Shown piece after piece: positions 45,059 to 58,300 of a stretch of 64,000 bases of DNA. The stretch comes from Diplosphaera chodatii. Lineage: Eukaryota > Chlorophyta > Trebouxiophyceae > Prasiolales > Stichococcaceae. The number at the start of each line of letters is the position of its first letter. Within the stretch, counting starts at the first letter, position 1. Location of the stretch: assembly GCA_032358165.1 (NCBI GenBank), contig JAALGY010000001.1, forward strand, positions 62,001 through 126,000, in the 5' to 3' direction. The notes beneath the pieces were generated by a model. That model worked only from the letters and a program-made list of their open reading frames with translations. It ran no database searches and was not told the origin of the DNA. Both the position numbers and the translations under genes were made by a program.

Positions 45059-46577
45059 TCACTCCTTTGACGTGATGACGAACAGGGCTAGCACGCCTGC
45101 ACAGTGTGTGAGCAGCAGCTGGTAACATTTTACTGTTACCACTGCGTGCCGTCATTCCGACACATAAGGCTCAGATGCTGTGCAGCAGCAGGACGCCGCA
45201 AGCCTACCTATCAGCGCATACTTAGCCCACGGATGATCGTTCATGACCTGCAGAGTAGGTGTCACAGAGCAGGTGAATCACGCATGCGCAGGCGGCCAAG
45301 AGAAGCGGTGGGTTGCAGGGTGGCAACAGCATGCCAACTGCAGAAGATAGCCAGCGAGGCGCTCACGATCGTGACCATGCCCACGTATGGTAAATACCTG
45401 CAGCAAACAGGGTGCAGGTCAACGTTGGCAGACGTCCTGAGTATGAGATTGTGCATGCTCATCATGGACAGCATTTACAAGCAGCTGCACCACCACATGC
45501 CCCCGCACCCAACCACGCGACCCATGATGTGCTTGTCTGGATGGTGCAGCCAGTCCTGGCCGGCTGCGTACAGCACCCGGTCATCCCCCCGGTTGTTGTC
45601 ACCCTGCACAGTCATGGCAACTGCCGTTGGCCCTCATGTCCTCATGCTGCGCTCGCAGGAATACAATCCCACTGAGAGGCATGTTGGCTGCAGCAGGAAC
45701 CCCAAATCCGCTGTAAGTGCCCATTTCAGCGCCCATTTACAGACACTTCACCTTGGTCAGGATGTCGGTGTGGGGCGTCTTCGACGCACGCTCATGCACC
45801 TTGATGGCGCGGTGCACGATGGGGATGTCCCGGTCCTTGATGTTGAATACGACGATTTCTGCATGCACACCACACTGTCTGTCAAAGAGGATGCTTCATG
45901 GGAAAGGGCAGGTCCAAGAGCCAACTCCCGCAGCTGGCAACAGGCAGACCGGTGGCAGAGTAGGCCATGTGTCCTCACTACTGCCGGACCGCAGGCTTGT
46001 TGCATCTGGTGGTGTCCATAACACGTGTCCACACGAAGCATATGTTTTGTTGCAGACTGCTGCGCTGCCAGGGCACACACCCACCTCCCGCGCGTACAGG
46101 CTTCCGCCCCATGTGCAGGAACAGGATGTCGCCGCGATAGAACCCGGGCTCCATGCTGCCGCTGAGCACCACCACCACCTGTACTCAGGCAATGCGCACC
46201 ATGTGCACCGGCAGCTGACACTGCAAGCTTTTGGTTTTTCCAGCAAACTGCAATGCCGCCAGGTGGACATGAGCAGGACAGCGTGCACCGGCGACTCGCT
46301 GCCGGTGACGAGGATGAGTGTCTTCCAGATCATCAGTGCCGACGTGACGATCAGCCCTGCAATGGGCCAGGGCAGTCTCTGCGCCTTGATGCGGTAAGCG
46401 CCGTTTCTCGTTACAATGCTGAGGACTCACAGGCTGTGCAGCAAGCAGCGGCAAATGATCTTCACCAAGGTTGACGCCCTGCAGCAGCGCCTCCCGCTTG
46501 TTGAAGGCCTTTACCGCGGCCACTTGCTCGTTGACGTACCCCTTAGCGCCATTCACCAGGCTGCGAACCGCATCCAT
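45059..46577 (-). CDS. SEC11: Signal peptidase complex catalytic subunit SEC11
   Basis: ER membrane serine protease that removes signal peptides from secreted and membrane proteins. Eight exons keep phase (46466-46577, 46289-46356, 46085-46178, 45752-45858, 45509-45603, 45367-45397, 45208-45247, 45059-45096), 194 residues against about 180 usual; the extra residues are mostly at the N-terminus. N-terminus MDAVRSLVNGAKGYV, then membrane anchor LIVTSALMIWKTLILV. Catalytic Ser68 in VVVLSGSMEPGFYRGD, His107 in NIKDRDIPIVHRAIKVHE, and the Asp region GDNNRGDDRVLYAAGQDW. Then HIMGRVVGYLPYVGMVTI, VMNDHPWAKYALIG and a C-terminal hydrophobic VLALFVITSKE. All family marks are present. Exons as short as 31, 38 and 40 bases explain why it is easily missed in open-frame scans. 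Confidence 0.96.
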
Positions 46578-47569
46578 TGCACCGATTGGATACTGCTTCC
46601 GTAGCGCGATCTGCCAGCTGTGCTTGTTTACAAGTCAACGACAATGGCCGATGTGTTGCTGGGCCGCTGCGCTCCTTGAGCTGATTGCTGCGCACCCTCA
46701 CTCAGTGCGTCAGTGGCGCCCGCAGATCATGCAAAGTTGTGAATGTGCTCGTCGATGGGCTGAGTCAGGCGTTCACGTCGAAAGCCTGCACTGCTAACGA
46801 TCCAAACAGGCTCATCAACGGATCCGAAACACGATCAGCTTGGACCTCGTAGAAGGTGATCAGCCCAGAACCGAGTGCTGCAAGACGAGCTGAGGAATAG
46901 AGCTGAGGAATAGAGCGAAGCGTCACAGATGCTCAATGCAAATGCTCAGTGAAAGGGTAGGAGACAACAGAGGTATGCGCAGCTACGACAGACCCTGGTC
47001 ACCTATGAGGCTTTTCATCCTGCATCCTGGCAGGCAAAATTGCAAGGGAGGCGCAGAAAGCTGCTGCAACAGCAGCTCGTGCACTTGGGGCACCATGGCC
47101 AGGAAGAGTGAGCGGGCATTGCCGACGTTTACAACGTATATGGCCGTCTAAGTGCGGCCGCCCTGCAACCCTGACGCCGCAGTGGGCCAAACCCGCCATG
47201 AAGTATATGTCTCGATCGCAAGGGACCAATGCTGATCAAACACCCTGCTGTACAAATCCTGGCCCCGAAACTGCCATGCCAACGGCGGAGACTCCAGAAA
47301 TGGGCGTCTACAACCTGGGTCGGCAGTAATGATGGTACAGACGGCGCAGAAACAGCGCCAGTAGCTCCCACAAATACAATCCCCCACTGCGTCTTTTCCT
47401 GCAACTCGAGGAGTCAATGCTGCCCGCCTCTGCTTCTTCACACCCCTTCTGCGACCACACATCCTCAAAGGACGGCTGCACTGCTGCCCTCTACTGCTAC
47501 AACTGCTGTCATTGCTGCGCTGCAGCAGCGACGATGCTGCCGGAATCACCAGCGACGATGCTGCCGGGT
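46578..47569. other. Intergenic, SEC11 upstream region
   Basis: About 990 bases. It holds the SEC11 promoter side and a 13-base tandem repeat (46887-46912). TTACA at 47129-47133 may be the TGTAA signal of the next minus-strand gene. No exon recognised. Confidence 0.5.
46887..46912. repeat. 13-bp tandem duplication
   Basis: GAGCTGAGGAATA occurs twice in tandem upstream of SEC11. Confidence 0.8.
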
Positions 47570-48802
47570 TCACCACGGCCGCTCCATGGTGATCACAGGG
47601 GCCTGCGGCTGCGGAGCTGCCTCCTCCTCCAGCTCCTCCTGAGGCTGGAACGCTACGGTGTCCTCGCTGCGGAAGAGCTGCTTCAAGTTGATGAACGACA
47701 GCTCCTCGAGGCTACGCACCACGAGGTCAGCAGCTGTCAGCTCGTACACAGGCGTGCGACCAGCGACGGCCACCACCGCCATCCCGCACTCGCGCGCCGC
47801 CTCCACTGTGGCATTTGAGTTGCCTATGAGCACGCAGCGGATGGGCGGGCGACCAAGGCGCTGCGCCGCCAGCAGCACGGCCTCGGGATCGGGGCGGCCG
47901 CGGGCCACATCCTCCGCGGTGACCACCGCCGCCAGGCGCTCCGACAGCCCGAGCGCCTCCAGCTCCGGCAGCACCCGCGCCTCGGGGGCGCTGCACGCCA
48001 AAGCCACTGGCACGTTGTGCTTGTCCAACAGCTGGAGCAGGGGGTCGGTGCCGGGCGGCATGGCGGGGGAGGCCTCGCCGCGCAGCTCCCGGAACAGCTC
48101 CTCCTTGCGGGCGCACAGCCGCCGCACCTCCATCGGGGCGCGCGACCACAGCAGCACCTCCTGCACCACCTGCTCGTTCTTCATGCCCTCGGCGCGGCGC
48201 AGCGCCCAGGCGAAGGGCTGCGGCTTGCCCTCCTCCGCTGCCAGCTGGACCCAGGCGCGGGTGTGCAGGTCTGAGAAGTCCTCGACGGCAATGCCCTCAT
48301 ACTCGATGATGACCCCCATCCAGTCGGTGCCCAGCCTGAGGTGTCGCTGCAGCGGGTTTGCGAGGGCTGGGTCATCGACGGCGCCCTCCACCTGCCGTGG
48401 GATCGGCTGCGGTGCGGCGCCGAACGGCTGGGACGCCTGCTGCTGGCTGAGGTCCGGCAGGAAGGAGAGGGCATGCGTGTAGTCAACACCCTCCCCTTGT
48501 GGCAGGGAGCTGGGCGCCGCAAAGGCGGTGCAGCTGACCCTGCCGCGTCTGCTGGCTGTCATCGCTGGCCGCTGTGGGAACTGCCAGGCGCTGACGAGGC
48601 CCTGGGGCGCGGGTTGGTGCTGACGTTGCTGGATGGGAGTGCTGGGCAGCAGCTGTCGAAGCTGCACCCCCATTGCGGGCGGGACGCTCTGCCGCTTGGC
48701 ACCCTGGGCTAGTGAGCTGCTCGTCGGCGCGTGCGCCATACTCGCCAGCATGTTGCGCGCTGCTGTGGCTGTAGGGGTCCAAGCAGAAATATCACAGCAC
48801 AA
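47570..48802 (-). CDS. Plastid HAD phosphatase, PYRP2-like (riboflavin pathway)
   Basis: Intronless in this window, 410 residues. The N-terminal 100 residues are Ala/Ser/Gln-rich with Arg, like a chloroplast transit peptide; a shorter start (MLASMAHAP) is possible. The core follows plant PYRP2, which removes phosphate from the pyrimidine intermediate before lumazine synthase: WMGVIIEYEG (161-170), LRRAEGMKNEQVVQEVLLWS, ARKEELFREL, VTAEDVARGRPDPE, VLIGNSNATVEAA (324-336), PVYELTAADLVVRSLEELSF. The usual HAD residues are changed: motif I DxD reads E167-Y-E169, the GKP lysine reads R303 and the motif IV Asp reads N328 (GNS). As I recall, the plant relatives also have EWEG and GNSN forms, so this is probably a family trait rather than decay. 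Catalysis is therefore less certain than homology. Confidence 0.78.
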   Translation of the reverse strand: MCCDISAWTPTATAARNMLASMAHAPTSSSLAQGAKRQSVPPAMGVQLRQLLPSTPIQQRQHQPAPQGLVSAWQFPQRPAMTASRRGRVSCTAFAAPSSLPQGEGVDYTHALSFLPDLSQQQASQPFGAAPQPIPRQVEGAVDDPALANPLQRHLRLGTDWMGVIIEYEGIAVEDFSDLHTRAWVQLAAEEGKPQPFAWALRRAEGMKNEQVVQEVLLWSRAPMEVRRLCARKEELFRELRGEASPAMPPGTDPLLQLLDKHNVPVALACSAPEARVLPELEALGLSERLAAVVTAEDVARGRPDPEAVLLAAQRLGRPPIRCVLIGNSNATVEAARECGMAVVAVAGRTPVYELTAADLVVRSLEELSFINLKQLFRSEDTVAFQPQEELEEEAAPQPQAPVITMERPW

Positions 48803-49892
48803 GACAGGTCCACAAAGCTGGAGTTGGTGCTTGGGTCGTGCCTGACTTTTGCTGTGTCAAGGCAGTCAATGCTCAGCACGGCTGGTGTAGCGGGCAACTG
48901 ATGAGAATGCGCTCCACGCACGCATCCACACCACCACACCACGAGGCGCGAGCGTGATGCGGTGTGTCTCCACCAAGCGGAGACTGAATGATCTGATACG
49001 AGGACACGTGGGCAAGATACGGCGGGTAATTGGCGGGATTGGCTCCCTGTACATCACAGGATTTTGCCGAAGCTGAAGGCCAAGCCGGCTTTCGCACCAT
49101 TGTTCCTCATGCAAGGACGAGAATGTGTCACACAATATACTGCCGTTGCCCAACTCCAACCTGATGGTGGTCACGGAGGCCAATCACGCTGCCGTCAGTG
49201 ACTGTGCAAACGGTGTCGCAGCTGCGCCAGGTCTACAGTGCTTCAGTTCGCTAACTGATCAAGAGTTCCTGCAGTACGTTCTAGCAGTATCTTTCGGGCT
49301 CAGCTGCAGCCGTCACCCAGGTCCAAAATCTTCAGTCCCGCCTGTAGTGCAGCATATGAGGTTTTTTAGCAGCCTCATGGGACATGGCGCAACCTCACTG
49401 TGGATGGTCTAGACACGGACATACGGATGCTGGTCCGTGCGCAGCGGCCTCACCTCGCAGTCTATCAGAGCATCATGGACTGCCTTCGCCGTGTCGTTCC
49501 TGCAAGCACAAGGCAATCGGTCAGGATGTGACATCAACATCTCCCGCCACCGGCTTGTTCCTCCAGGTGCAGCACCACCGCTGTCACACTCGTCAAGCAA
49601 GCTCCATGAAGTGTTCGGGATCGGGGAGGCCACAGCAGCAGGGAATTGCAGCTGAGCACCTGAACTTGCGTGCAAAAAGCGGGCACTTGTACTTCAGGCT
49701 GCTCTTGCTCCAGGTGGTCTTGCCGCGGCAGGAATGCGAGGTGGCCTCGTCTGCCCTGATGAATGATGGCAGCCCCCGCCTACACAATCGCAAACTGGTC
49801 AGGGCGCCAACACCCATTGTACACCACGACCGCTGCTCATGTTGGTGTTGACATCTGTGCTAGTCAGCAGTTGCAGGCATACTGACGGCATG
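48803..49892. other. Intergenic
   Basis: About 1.1 kb between the 5' end of the PYRP2-like gene and the 3' end of the glycosyltransferase gene. No exon, RNA gene or repeat recognised. Confidence 0.5.
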
Positions 49893-52800
49893 ATCAAGCA
49901 CAGGGGCAGTACTTGAGGGCGTCACGCGAGTTGCACGACTTCCCGTCGAGCCGCCGCCCAAAGGCCACATCGATGCGCAGCCGCTTGAACCTGCAGGCAC
50001 AACAGGGTGAGCAGGCCATGAGGCTCTCCGGCGCACATGGTGCTGACCGCTGGTGATGCTGCAGCAGCCGCCGAAGGGCAGAGCAGGATGCTGCACAGGA
50101 CTGTGATCAGATGCAGGCATGACAGGACCGCTGACCAGACTCACAGCTTGGGGCTGATCTGCTCGGACGCGTATTCGATCGGGTGCTTCGCCCTGGGCAT
50201 CGTCCAGTTGGCGGTGGCCACGCCGCCGTGGCAGTCTGTCTCGTTGTCCAGGCCGTGGAAGGCGAGGAGGCTGGGGATGTAGTGCTCATCCAGGAAGCAC
50301 ATGCGCCACCTGCCAGCATCAAGAGTGATGTCGTCACCTCGGCTCCATATGCAGCTGCACGACCATCAGTACAGAGCACGAGAAGGTCTGCAGTGTGCCA
50401 AGTCATCGAAAATGCTGACGTGTGCAAGGTCCAGCACGAGTCAGTGCCCCTGCTTTCAGTGGCATAGGGGCAAGGCAGTTGGGCCGGCCCAGGATGGGCT
50501 ACCCGTTTGTTGCACAGGTTCAGAAGGAAGTGCACATAAGCAAGCACTGGCTGCAGTGGCGTAGGGAGTCTTGCGCAGGGACCTCACTTGTGATTGATCA
50601 TGGTGCGGGCCTTGCAGTTGTCCCGCATGACCTCCAGGTACGCCACATCTGCCACCGCCAGCTCTGCATGCTTCCGCTGCAGCCCAAACCAGGCTGGAGA
50701 CTTGCGCCTGCGTTCAACCAGCCCAGCATACACTGGTGTCATCGGGTACAACTCGTAGGTGCAGAGACCACCCAGAAGCGCTGCACTTCGAGAGGCACTG
50801 CATTTGAACTTGACTGCACAGTGACAGGTATGCTACACAGCTCTGGGAGAGGCTCTGCAGCACATACAGGTGTAACAGGACCTCCCCAAAGTAAAGGGAG
50901 CACAGGACCCACCAGTCCTGCTGCTGCATGATGGTGTCCTTGGGCATGAACTCTGGGAACTGCCCCTGGTCCACATGCTTCTGCAGGGCGGCCAGGTATG
51001 CTCGATTGAAGATCAGCTCAGGATGGTGTTCAGAACGCCTGACTAACACCTCACTAGCGCCCAAGCGTAACCCATGCATACTGCAATTGCCATTCGGCGC
51101 CAGACCACAAAGTTGCGCACCCCTTTGCAGGCGTTGATGCGCGACTTCTCCTCGCCAATCAGCTGCCTCCAAATTACTGCTGCTGGATAGAGCGGGATCT
51201 GCACACAGCAGCGGCAAATTCTGCTTCTGGCAATCATCACACACCATTGCAATGAGCACTATGACCAGTGCACAGCTGGGAGATGAAAAACCAGCCTATT
51301 CTGTTCACAACGGCTGCTGCCTCTGGGAAGCACCACACTGTCGCCCGAAATGCAAGGACGCATGCTGTGCATCTGCACGCTTGAGATGCTGTACGCTGGC
51401 CATGCAGCCAGGCAGACCGAGAGTCAGGATGTCTCTGGTGTGACTGGTGTAACATCTGGGCCTCTTCTACGCACCTCGCTCTCGCTGAGCAGCAGGAACT
51501 GCTGGTTGTGTGGCGCTGCCAGCGCCGCTCGCAACAGCGCCCTGATCGCGTCCATGAGCGCGGGCGCACCATGCGACGTCTGCATGGTTCGACACAGTTT
51601 ACATGCCAGTGATTACTTTCAGACAGGATATAGTGCATGGCAGCTAGTAGCAGGCACATGGCAGCAAGGTTATGAGCAGCGTCAAGGAAGTGCGATTGGT
51701 GCAGAAGGTGATGACTCACTTGTATGCGATTGGGAATCTCCCTGCCAAAGAACACGCTGGACTTCGGATGCCCTGCAGCAGGACCGTTTGTCAAGCTTCA
51801 GCGTAAACATATGAAACTTTGTAGCAGAGCCACGCAGTGGCAAACACTCATGTGTGGAGCCACTTGCTGCTGAAGTTGGCCACCGTTGCAGCAGCTGCCA
51901 TGCCCGCCGGCATGCATGTGCAAAAGGCAGTGCATCCACTGCCGACCGCCAGCTGACTTAACGCCCATACTCGCACTGCACCTTTATAGGAGCTGCTGGG
52001 GTGGGTGTACACGTTGAAGAGGTACTGGCGGTCCAGGGGCCTGGCGCTCTCCCGGATGCCGCACACCCGCTGCAGCCGCTTCAGCTGCTTGTCGGTGCAC
52101 CCATACGACTGCAGGCAGGCTGAAACATTGTGTCCGTGTGCACCAGACCACTCGGATGTCGCTCCGAGTCTTGCTTCGAAGACAGGCAGTTCAGCCACGT
52201 GGCACTATGCTACTGTTTGCCAGCTGATCTGACTCTATTCCAACTCGCAGCACATCATGGATCCCACACCCATGAGTGTCCCACCTGCAGGTTTTCCCGG
52301 GGAACCAGTCCGCCGACGTCCTTGAACCAGTCCCGCCAGGTGTCCTCGTGGTGCTGCTCGCCCGCCGACAGGAACATCATGGCGACACGGGGGAAGTCCA
52401 GCACCGCGTTGCAGCGCGTGGGATCGCGCGGCCCCGTCTTCCTGTACGACCTGCATAAATCGCAAGCCAGCACCCTCACGCCTACGGTAGTCGACTGCCT
52501 GTGACACCTCAAGCGCACTGGAACTGTTCAAGCACTGAAAGGGTTGTGGTGCCGAGCACGTTGTCGAGCGCAAGCAAAACAGGGTGCGCCCTGCCGATGT
52601 AAAAGGCGGACTGCAGACACGAGACTGCACTCCTGGCAATGTTGCATAACATGTCAGCTAGCCAGGCTGTTTTCCACAACAAATATCAAATAGAGGACTT
52701 GGGCATGATCGCTTGAAGGACTTACACCCAGTCTACATTGGAGTGCATGTGGACGAGTCGGCAGAGCTCCGGCCACTCGCCGTCTGTGCACTTTCTTGCC

Positions 52801-53545
52801 AGGGTCAGGTACAGCAGCAGGCTGCCGAACCCGACCGTGACCCAAGCGCTCGCGCTGGGAAACTGCCGCCATGCCCTTCTGAGGCACCTGCGAGGCATGC
52901 AGTTTTCCTCGTGCAGCTAGGAGCAGGTTTGTTCCATGGTGCGCGGAGGGTCTTGCTCTGTGTGGGATCTGCTGGCAACACTGGACACACCAGCGATGTA
53001 CAGTGCATGGTCATGCTGCAGAGTTGCAGACACAGCAGCAGCACAGCCAGCTGCCTGCAAAATGGCTTGCCGAAGCAGCAGCGTGCAGCACACATGGTGA
53101 TAGCGCCCCAACACGGCGAGTTGACCTTCAATCAGTGGTGATACCACTGGTGCTCACCCTGGCTGTGGCGGCGGCGGCGGTGGCACGTCCAGCGGGCTCA
53201 TCGCAGCTGCCTTGGTGGGGCTGACCGGCTCGTTGCCGTCAAGTGACACTGGGCTGCGCATGTCTGGCACTGGCTCGCCGTTGGCGGCTGGCGAGAAAGT
53301 CTGTCCGCCTGCACACGCCAACGAGCAGAGGCACCACGCTCATGATCGCCTGATAGCCATTGGGCCGGCCGCTTCTGTCTTCGACATATGAGCACAACGT
53401 TTGGCTGACTGTGCCCTCACTGTGAGAGGGTGTCCAGGGCTGACAGCTCACCTTGGCGGTTGATTGACAGGCCGGCGAGGCTGCTGGAGCTGCCGCTGCG
53501 TGCGTGCAGCGCCGCGCTGCCCGGCGTCTGCTGCTCACCGGCCAT
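49893..53545 (-). CDS. GT14/DUF266-type glycosyltransferase, type II membrane protein
   Basis: Predicted Golgi enzyme of the core-2/I-branching (Branch, GT14) group, which adds sugars to wall glycoproteins or polysaccharides. Exon 1 (53452-53545) gives a cytosolic Ser/Gly-rich start MAGEQQTPGSAALHARSGSS. Exon 2 ends in a Pro-rich PLDVPPPPPPQP. The membrane anchor is WVTVGFGSLLLYLTL, after a basic CLRRAWRQF (52735-52890). Lumenal motifs in family order: RVAMMFLSAGEQHHEDTWRD, LFNVYTHPSSSYKG, VFFGREIPNR, LMDAIRALLRAAL, QQFLLLSESE, MQQQDWWVLCSLYFGE, MCFLDEHYIPSLLAFHG, ATANWTMPRAKHPIEY, and the end LRIDVAFGRR with CNSRDALKYCPCA. The LSESE and DEHY segments match the DUF266 hallmarks. Several middle exon borders are approximate. 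Donor and acceptor sugar are not predictable from this. Confidence 0.85.
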
Positions 53546-55399
53546 GCTTTCGGTGCACCTGCTGCTGCGCTACGGCGCTGTTACCGAGCACCGCTGAAGC
53601 CGCCGATGCGCAACATTTCTGGCGGTACCACACAGCGCTGGTCACCGACCACGGTATCGATCCACTGGTGGGCCGCTGTGAATATGTGTCTGTTAGTATG
53701 GCGCGACTCCACCTGGCAGCCGTGGCACGCAGCACTGTGCAGTTGCCGCGGAGGCCGCTCAGCGTGTCACCAGCAACCACCACACCAGCCGCACCTATGG
53801 CGCATCGCAGCCCGAATCAAGCGATTGCAGCAGCTTCATGAAGACACGGTCGTTGGCGACGCATGACATCAGCGTATACATGTTTGCATGGCATGAGCTG
53901 AAACCAGCATGGCTGAGACGTCTATCTTGCATGACGGCCATGCAGGAAAGCAGCAAGACCAACCCGTCCAGCGGCACAGGACGGCAAGATCAGTCAGAAC
54001 TGTGCAGCTGCTGAAGACTGCGGCAATGCAGGATGCAGACCAGCATGTTCAGGCCACAACTGACCACCTACAACCATGCAAGGGGTCCGAGGCCAGTACG
54101 CAGACTGTATCAATTATCCATATGCACAGCATGGAAGAGGTCTCCGCACCACACCTGGCGGAGTGCCTTGACTGGAAGCTGGGGCCTGCTTTGCTCCAGC
54201 CGCAGGTTGTCAGCCCGTGAAAACGGGCGTCGAGCGACCAGCGCAGCGCCTGCAACGTCAGGTCCAGCTGCCCCAGATCTCACATCTTAGCAGGAGCTGA
54301 TCTGGACGTGTGTGGAATGCTCTGCGTGGGAGGGTGGCACAGATCGCGCACGAACCAGCGTCTGGGTTGCTGCTGAGGAGGGCCAGAAACCCTAGCTCAC
54401 GCAGACGGTGCCGTAAGCATGACTCAGCACCGGCTACCACGAGGTCAGCTGCTGCGGAGGTCAGCTACGGCCGTACGAAGTGCAGCCTGTTATCTCTGTG
54501 ACATTTGGTGCGGTTGTGCAGTCTACAGGTTGCATGCATCATCCCGTGGTGCAGCTTCATCAGGAGACGTTCGCACCCAGCGGCGATGCTGCATCAGGCA
54601 CGTGCTTGGTCGTCACTCCGATGTTTCGTCTCAGCGATGCAACGTGCGTTAACCTCCTCCAACATTGCAACCATCGCATGTTGTTTCCGTGTCGACGCTT
54701 TTCGCATCAGCAGGTTGGCAGGCGTGAGCACAGCAATCACGATCGATGTACCACCCCCTGCACATGCTGCGCAAGCAGGCGCAGGGCGTGAACTGTTGCC
54801 GACGTCTCAGCAACTTGAGTATCTGCCTACTGTCAAGTAACGATGGCAGGTTGGCGTTGCATCCCTCAGCGATCACCAACCCAGAAACATTGTGGGTTGA
54901 TATAGCTGGAGGCTTGCGACAGTTGACAATGGCGGTCTCATCATGACATGCAAAGATCTGTCTGTGTGTCTGCAGCCACGTATATACGGCATATCTTAAG
55001 GAAGGATGGCTCTCAATTTGTTTCGCATCTAGAAATGCATCAGAAACTGATGTAGAAGAGCGCTGCGGCTGTGTGACATATGCCACACCCTCTGCTGCAA
55101 GCTGCACCACAATCTGAAGAATGCACCACGTGCACGATCTGAAGAATATTAATACGCAAACCAATGAACTAGCCAGCACTGCGCACCACCGCAAATTGTT
55201 GTGCGCACACCCACTCAGCGCTACTGGCCGCAAATGTGCAGACCATCAAGCCGCGTCAAGGCAGGGGAGAAAAACAGTTATCAGGGCCTACAGTTTCTTC
55301 AGCAGTCATCAGCGCGCACGGTTTTCCATCCCACGCAGCTGATGAACAGTTGGCGCTGCCAACAGAAGCCTCCCATGGTTGTGAGTTGCCCGCAGCGCT
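53546..55399. other. Intergenic, AT-richer stretch
   Basis: About 1.85 kb between the GT14 5' end and the catalase 3' end. GC content is visibly lower from 54650 to 55300. Several open frames exist on both strands, but none shows a protein motif, exon phase logic or sensible composition. No RNA gene recognised. Confidence 0.5.
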
Positions 55400-58300
55400 C
55401 TACATCTTCTTGAGCGACTCCTGCACCTTGGCCTTCAGCTCAGCGCCAAAGGCGGCATCGCACTGCGTCCAATTGTCGTACCAGATGTCGCGCACCTGCA
55501 AACACAACGACATCCCTTGCAAATCCCACCCAGATTGCAAGGCGTACTGTACATATTGAAGCATGCCACGCTGTGCTGTGCAACAGGAGGGCATCCATTG
55601 CATGCACAGGGCCAAGCATGGTCACAGCACAGCAAGTGGAGCTGGGGACCTTGCAAGAGTACGTCTGCGGCCAGCCACAGTGGCCTGGGAAATGGTGCTC
55701 GACCCCATGTCAGCCCACCTCGTCGGTGGTCTTCGGCTCTGTCAGCCACTTCTCCAGGTTCTCAATGAAGCGGGCGCGCTGGTCCTTGTCAAATGCACGG
55801 ATGCGGTCTCCGGCCTGCACAGAACACCACCAGGCTTGAGCCACATGATATAGCCAGTGCCAGGTGCCGTGCTGCTATGTTGCCAGCGGTGCAGAACACG
55901 TTGCACAGCTGACTGGCACACAGTCTGCCATGCTCAGGGCACAGACCACATGAAGCACAGGCGCATGCTGTAGAGGTTTCATGTCCCAGGTGCTGCAGGT
56001 CGCCCAGAAAGCAGCAGCATGAAGCCAATCCACACCTGGTAGAAGTTGTTCTCCGTCTTGATCATCTCCTTCTTGCGCTCGCCGTGCAGCACCTCCTGCG
56101 ACCAGGCTGGCCCGCGCACAGTGCCGTCGACCGTTGCGTTGTTGCGGGACGGGAAGTAGTCAATCTCCTCCGTCCTAAAAGCACATGAGATGACACGTGT
56201 TTGGCCCTGAGGACGTTCAACACTTGTAATGGGGACATTGGGAACATTGGGATTTCATGCGATAGAAACGGCAGACACTGACCTCGCCACTGTGTTCATG
56301 AAACCATCGTAGTGGTTGTCGTGGTACCTGCAGTAAGATGTACGATAACACCTACAATATCAGTCTCTGCTGGACTTGCAAAGCTTGCAGTCAGGCATCT
56401 GCACAAGCTCGTGCAGATGCAATTTCCTACTTGGTGCGCGGGCGGTTGATCGGCAGCGTCAGGTAGTTGGCGCCCAGACGGTACCGCTGTGCATCTGCAC
56501 GAGGGTAGGGAAAACAGAAGTCAAGCTTCATACGCTCGATGAAATCCACGACTGAAGAACAGCTGACAGACAGCAGAGATGGGCTTCTACATCGAAGTGA
56601 CTAAGCGACATCACGCGAATTGCAGCAGGGCATTGAGCACACAGCTGCTAGCCTGAGACGCACCTGAATAGCTGAAGATGCGGCTCTGCAGCAGCTTATC
56701 GTTGGAGGGCAGGAGGCCGGGGGGCATCACCCCAGGGTTGAACTGGGTACACCATACAGCACAGCTCAGTACACTGGCCCACACAGCCAACAACAATGCA
56801 GAAAAAAAACTTCCCTGTGGTAAGTAGCGCACAATACAGTGCGGATGTTCAGGTGACCATATGAACTTACCGCAACCATCTCGTTATCCTGCAAAAACGA
56901 GTTTAGGACTCAACCTATGCCTCCAAAGACCTACCCATGGATGGAATATTGCCCAGACATGAAATGGCACAACTGACGGCACTCACCGTAAACCAATTGT
57001 CACAATTCCTGCGCCGGACGTGAAAAGCAACTTCAGTCTTCATGCAAGGCTGACACGAGAAGCACTAAGCATACACACATTCCTTGTGTCCACACACCTG
57101 TCCAGGACCATCTTGCCGACTGGACGCAGCGGGAACTTGTCCTGTTTGCACACATGGCAACCCGTATTGTGAAGACCATTCTGTGGTGCCCAATGACTGC
57201 AGCAGCACGTTCCTCAGGGAGTCAGAATCACATCCAGGTGGTGTCCCACCTCGGGCCAGGTCTTTGTGGAGTCCAGGGGGTCAAACTCCAGGGTGTCCTC
57301 GGTTTCCGGGTCCATCGTCTGGATGTAGAGGTCCCACTGCGGGTAGTCGCCTGCCCAAGAAACAGCAGTGGCAAGCCATCAGTGGCCACCAGCGGATGTG
57401 TGAGAGACAGCCAAGGGCGCACGAGAATGACGGGATGGTGATGTGCAGGCTACCGCAAGCAATCTGGTGGAGCGACAGTGAAGGACACATGAATAGCATG
57501 CAAATGCTGGCACGTGCTTTACACACCCTCTTCAATGGCATTGTACAGGTCGGTGGTGGCGGTGACCGGCTTCATTGGGCCGCTGCCTGTCGAGTCTGCC
57601 TCCTCGTTCGTCAGGTACTTCTCGCCTGCATGGAGTGGCGACACTCACATCGTGATTTTTTGAGGGTTATCAACGATGGGCCAGGGTCCCTACCCTCACC
57701 CACAGCACCATGTAAGCCAGATTGGAGTTCACAAACAACCACAACACTCAGGCCAGCTGTTTTTACACGCTGTGTGGCAGCAAGCTGTGTCCTCACCCTG
57801 CTTGGAGATCCAGTGCCACTTGTTGTACGTCTCCTTGCCGTCCTGGGTGATCAGCTTGAAGGTGTGCACACCAAAGCCTGCAGGTTGCGATCGTACATCA
57901 GCTTGCAGGATGCTACCTCGTCACTTCGAGCCAATGCACCCGACAGCCAACACCCTGCTGAGAGGCGAACGGGGGAGGAGCCAAGGAGTGAACGAGTCTG
58001 TCACCGTTCATGTGCCTGTAGTCGGCGGGGATGCCCTCGTCGCCCTGCAGCCACGTCAGCTGCAGACCCACAACCAGCTTGTCGTCAGTGGCATGACAAG
58101 TCGCCCCTGCTCCACCCGAGCCTGACTCGAGCTCATACCCCACAATGATGATCGCTGACATGTCAGATTAGAAAGGACAACAGGCCTTACGATGTGGCAG
58201 GACTCGGGGTGGTGCGACAGGAAGTCCAGGATGCGCCACCCCTCCTGCAGGTGCTTCTTCGGGCTGGGCTTCAGCGCATGCACCAGGTCCACGAACTTCA

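Noticed and set aside
47658..48482. 274-residue open frame on the plus strand
   Set aside because: Exactly antisense to the PYRP2-like gene; Ser/Arg-rich composition is a shadow of GC-rich codons.
54649..55233. 194-residue open frame on the minus strand in a gene-poor stretch
   Set aside because: Cys-rich, random-like composition, no domain, lies in AT-richer DNA; no splice or poly(A) support.
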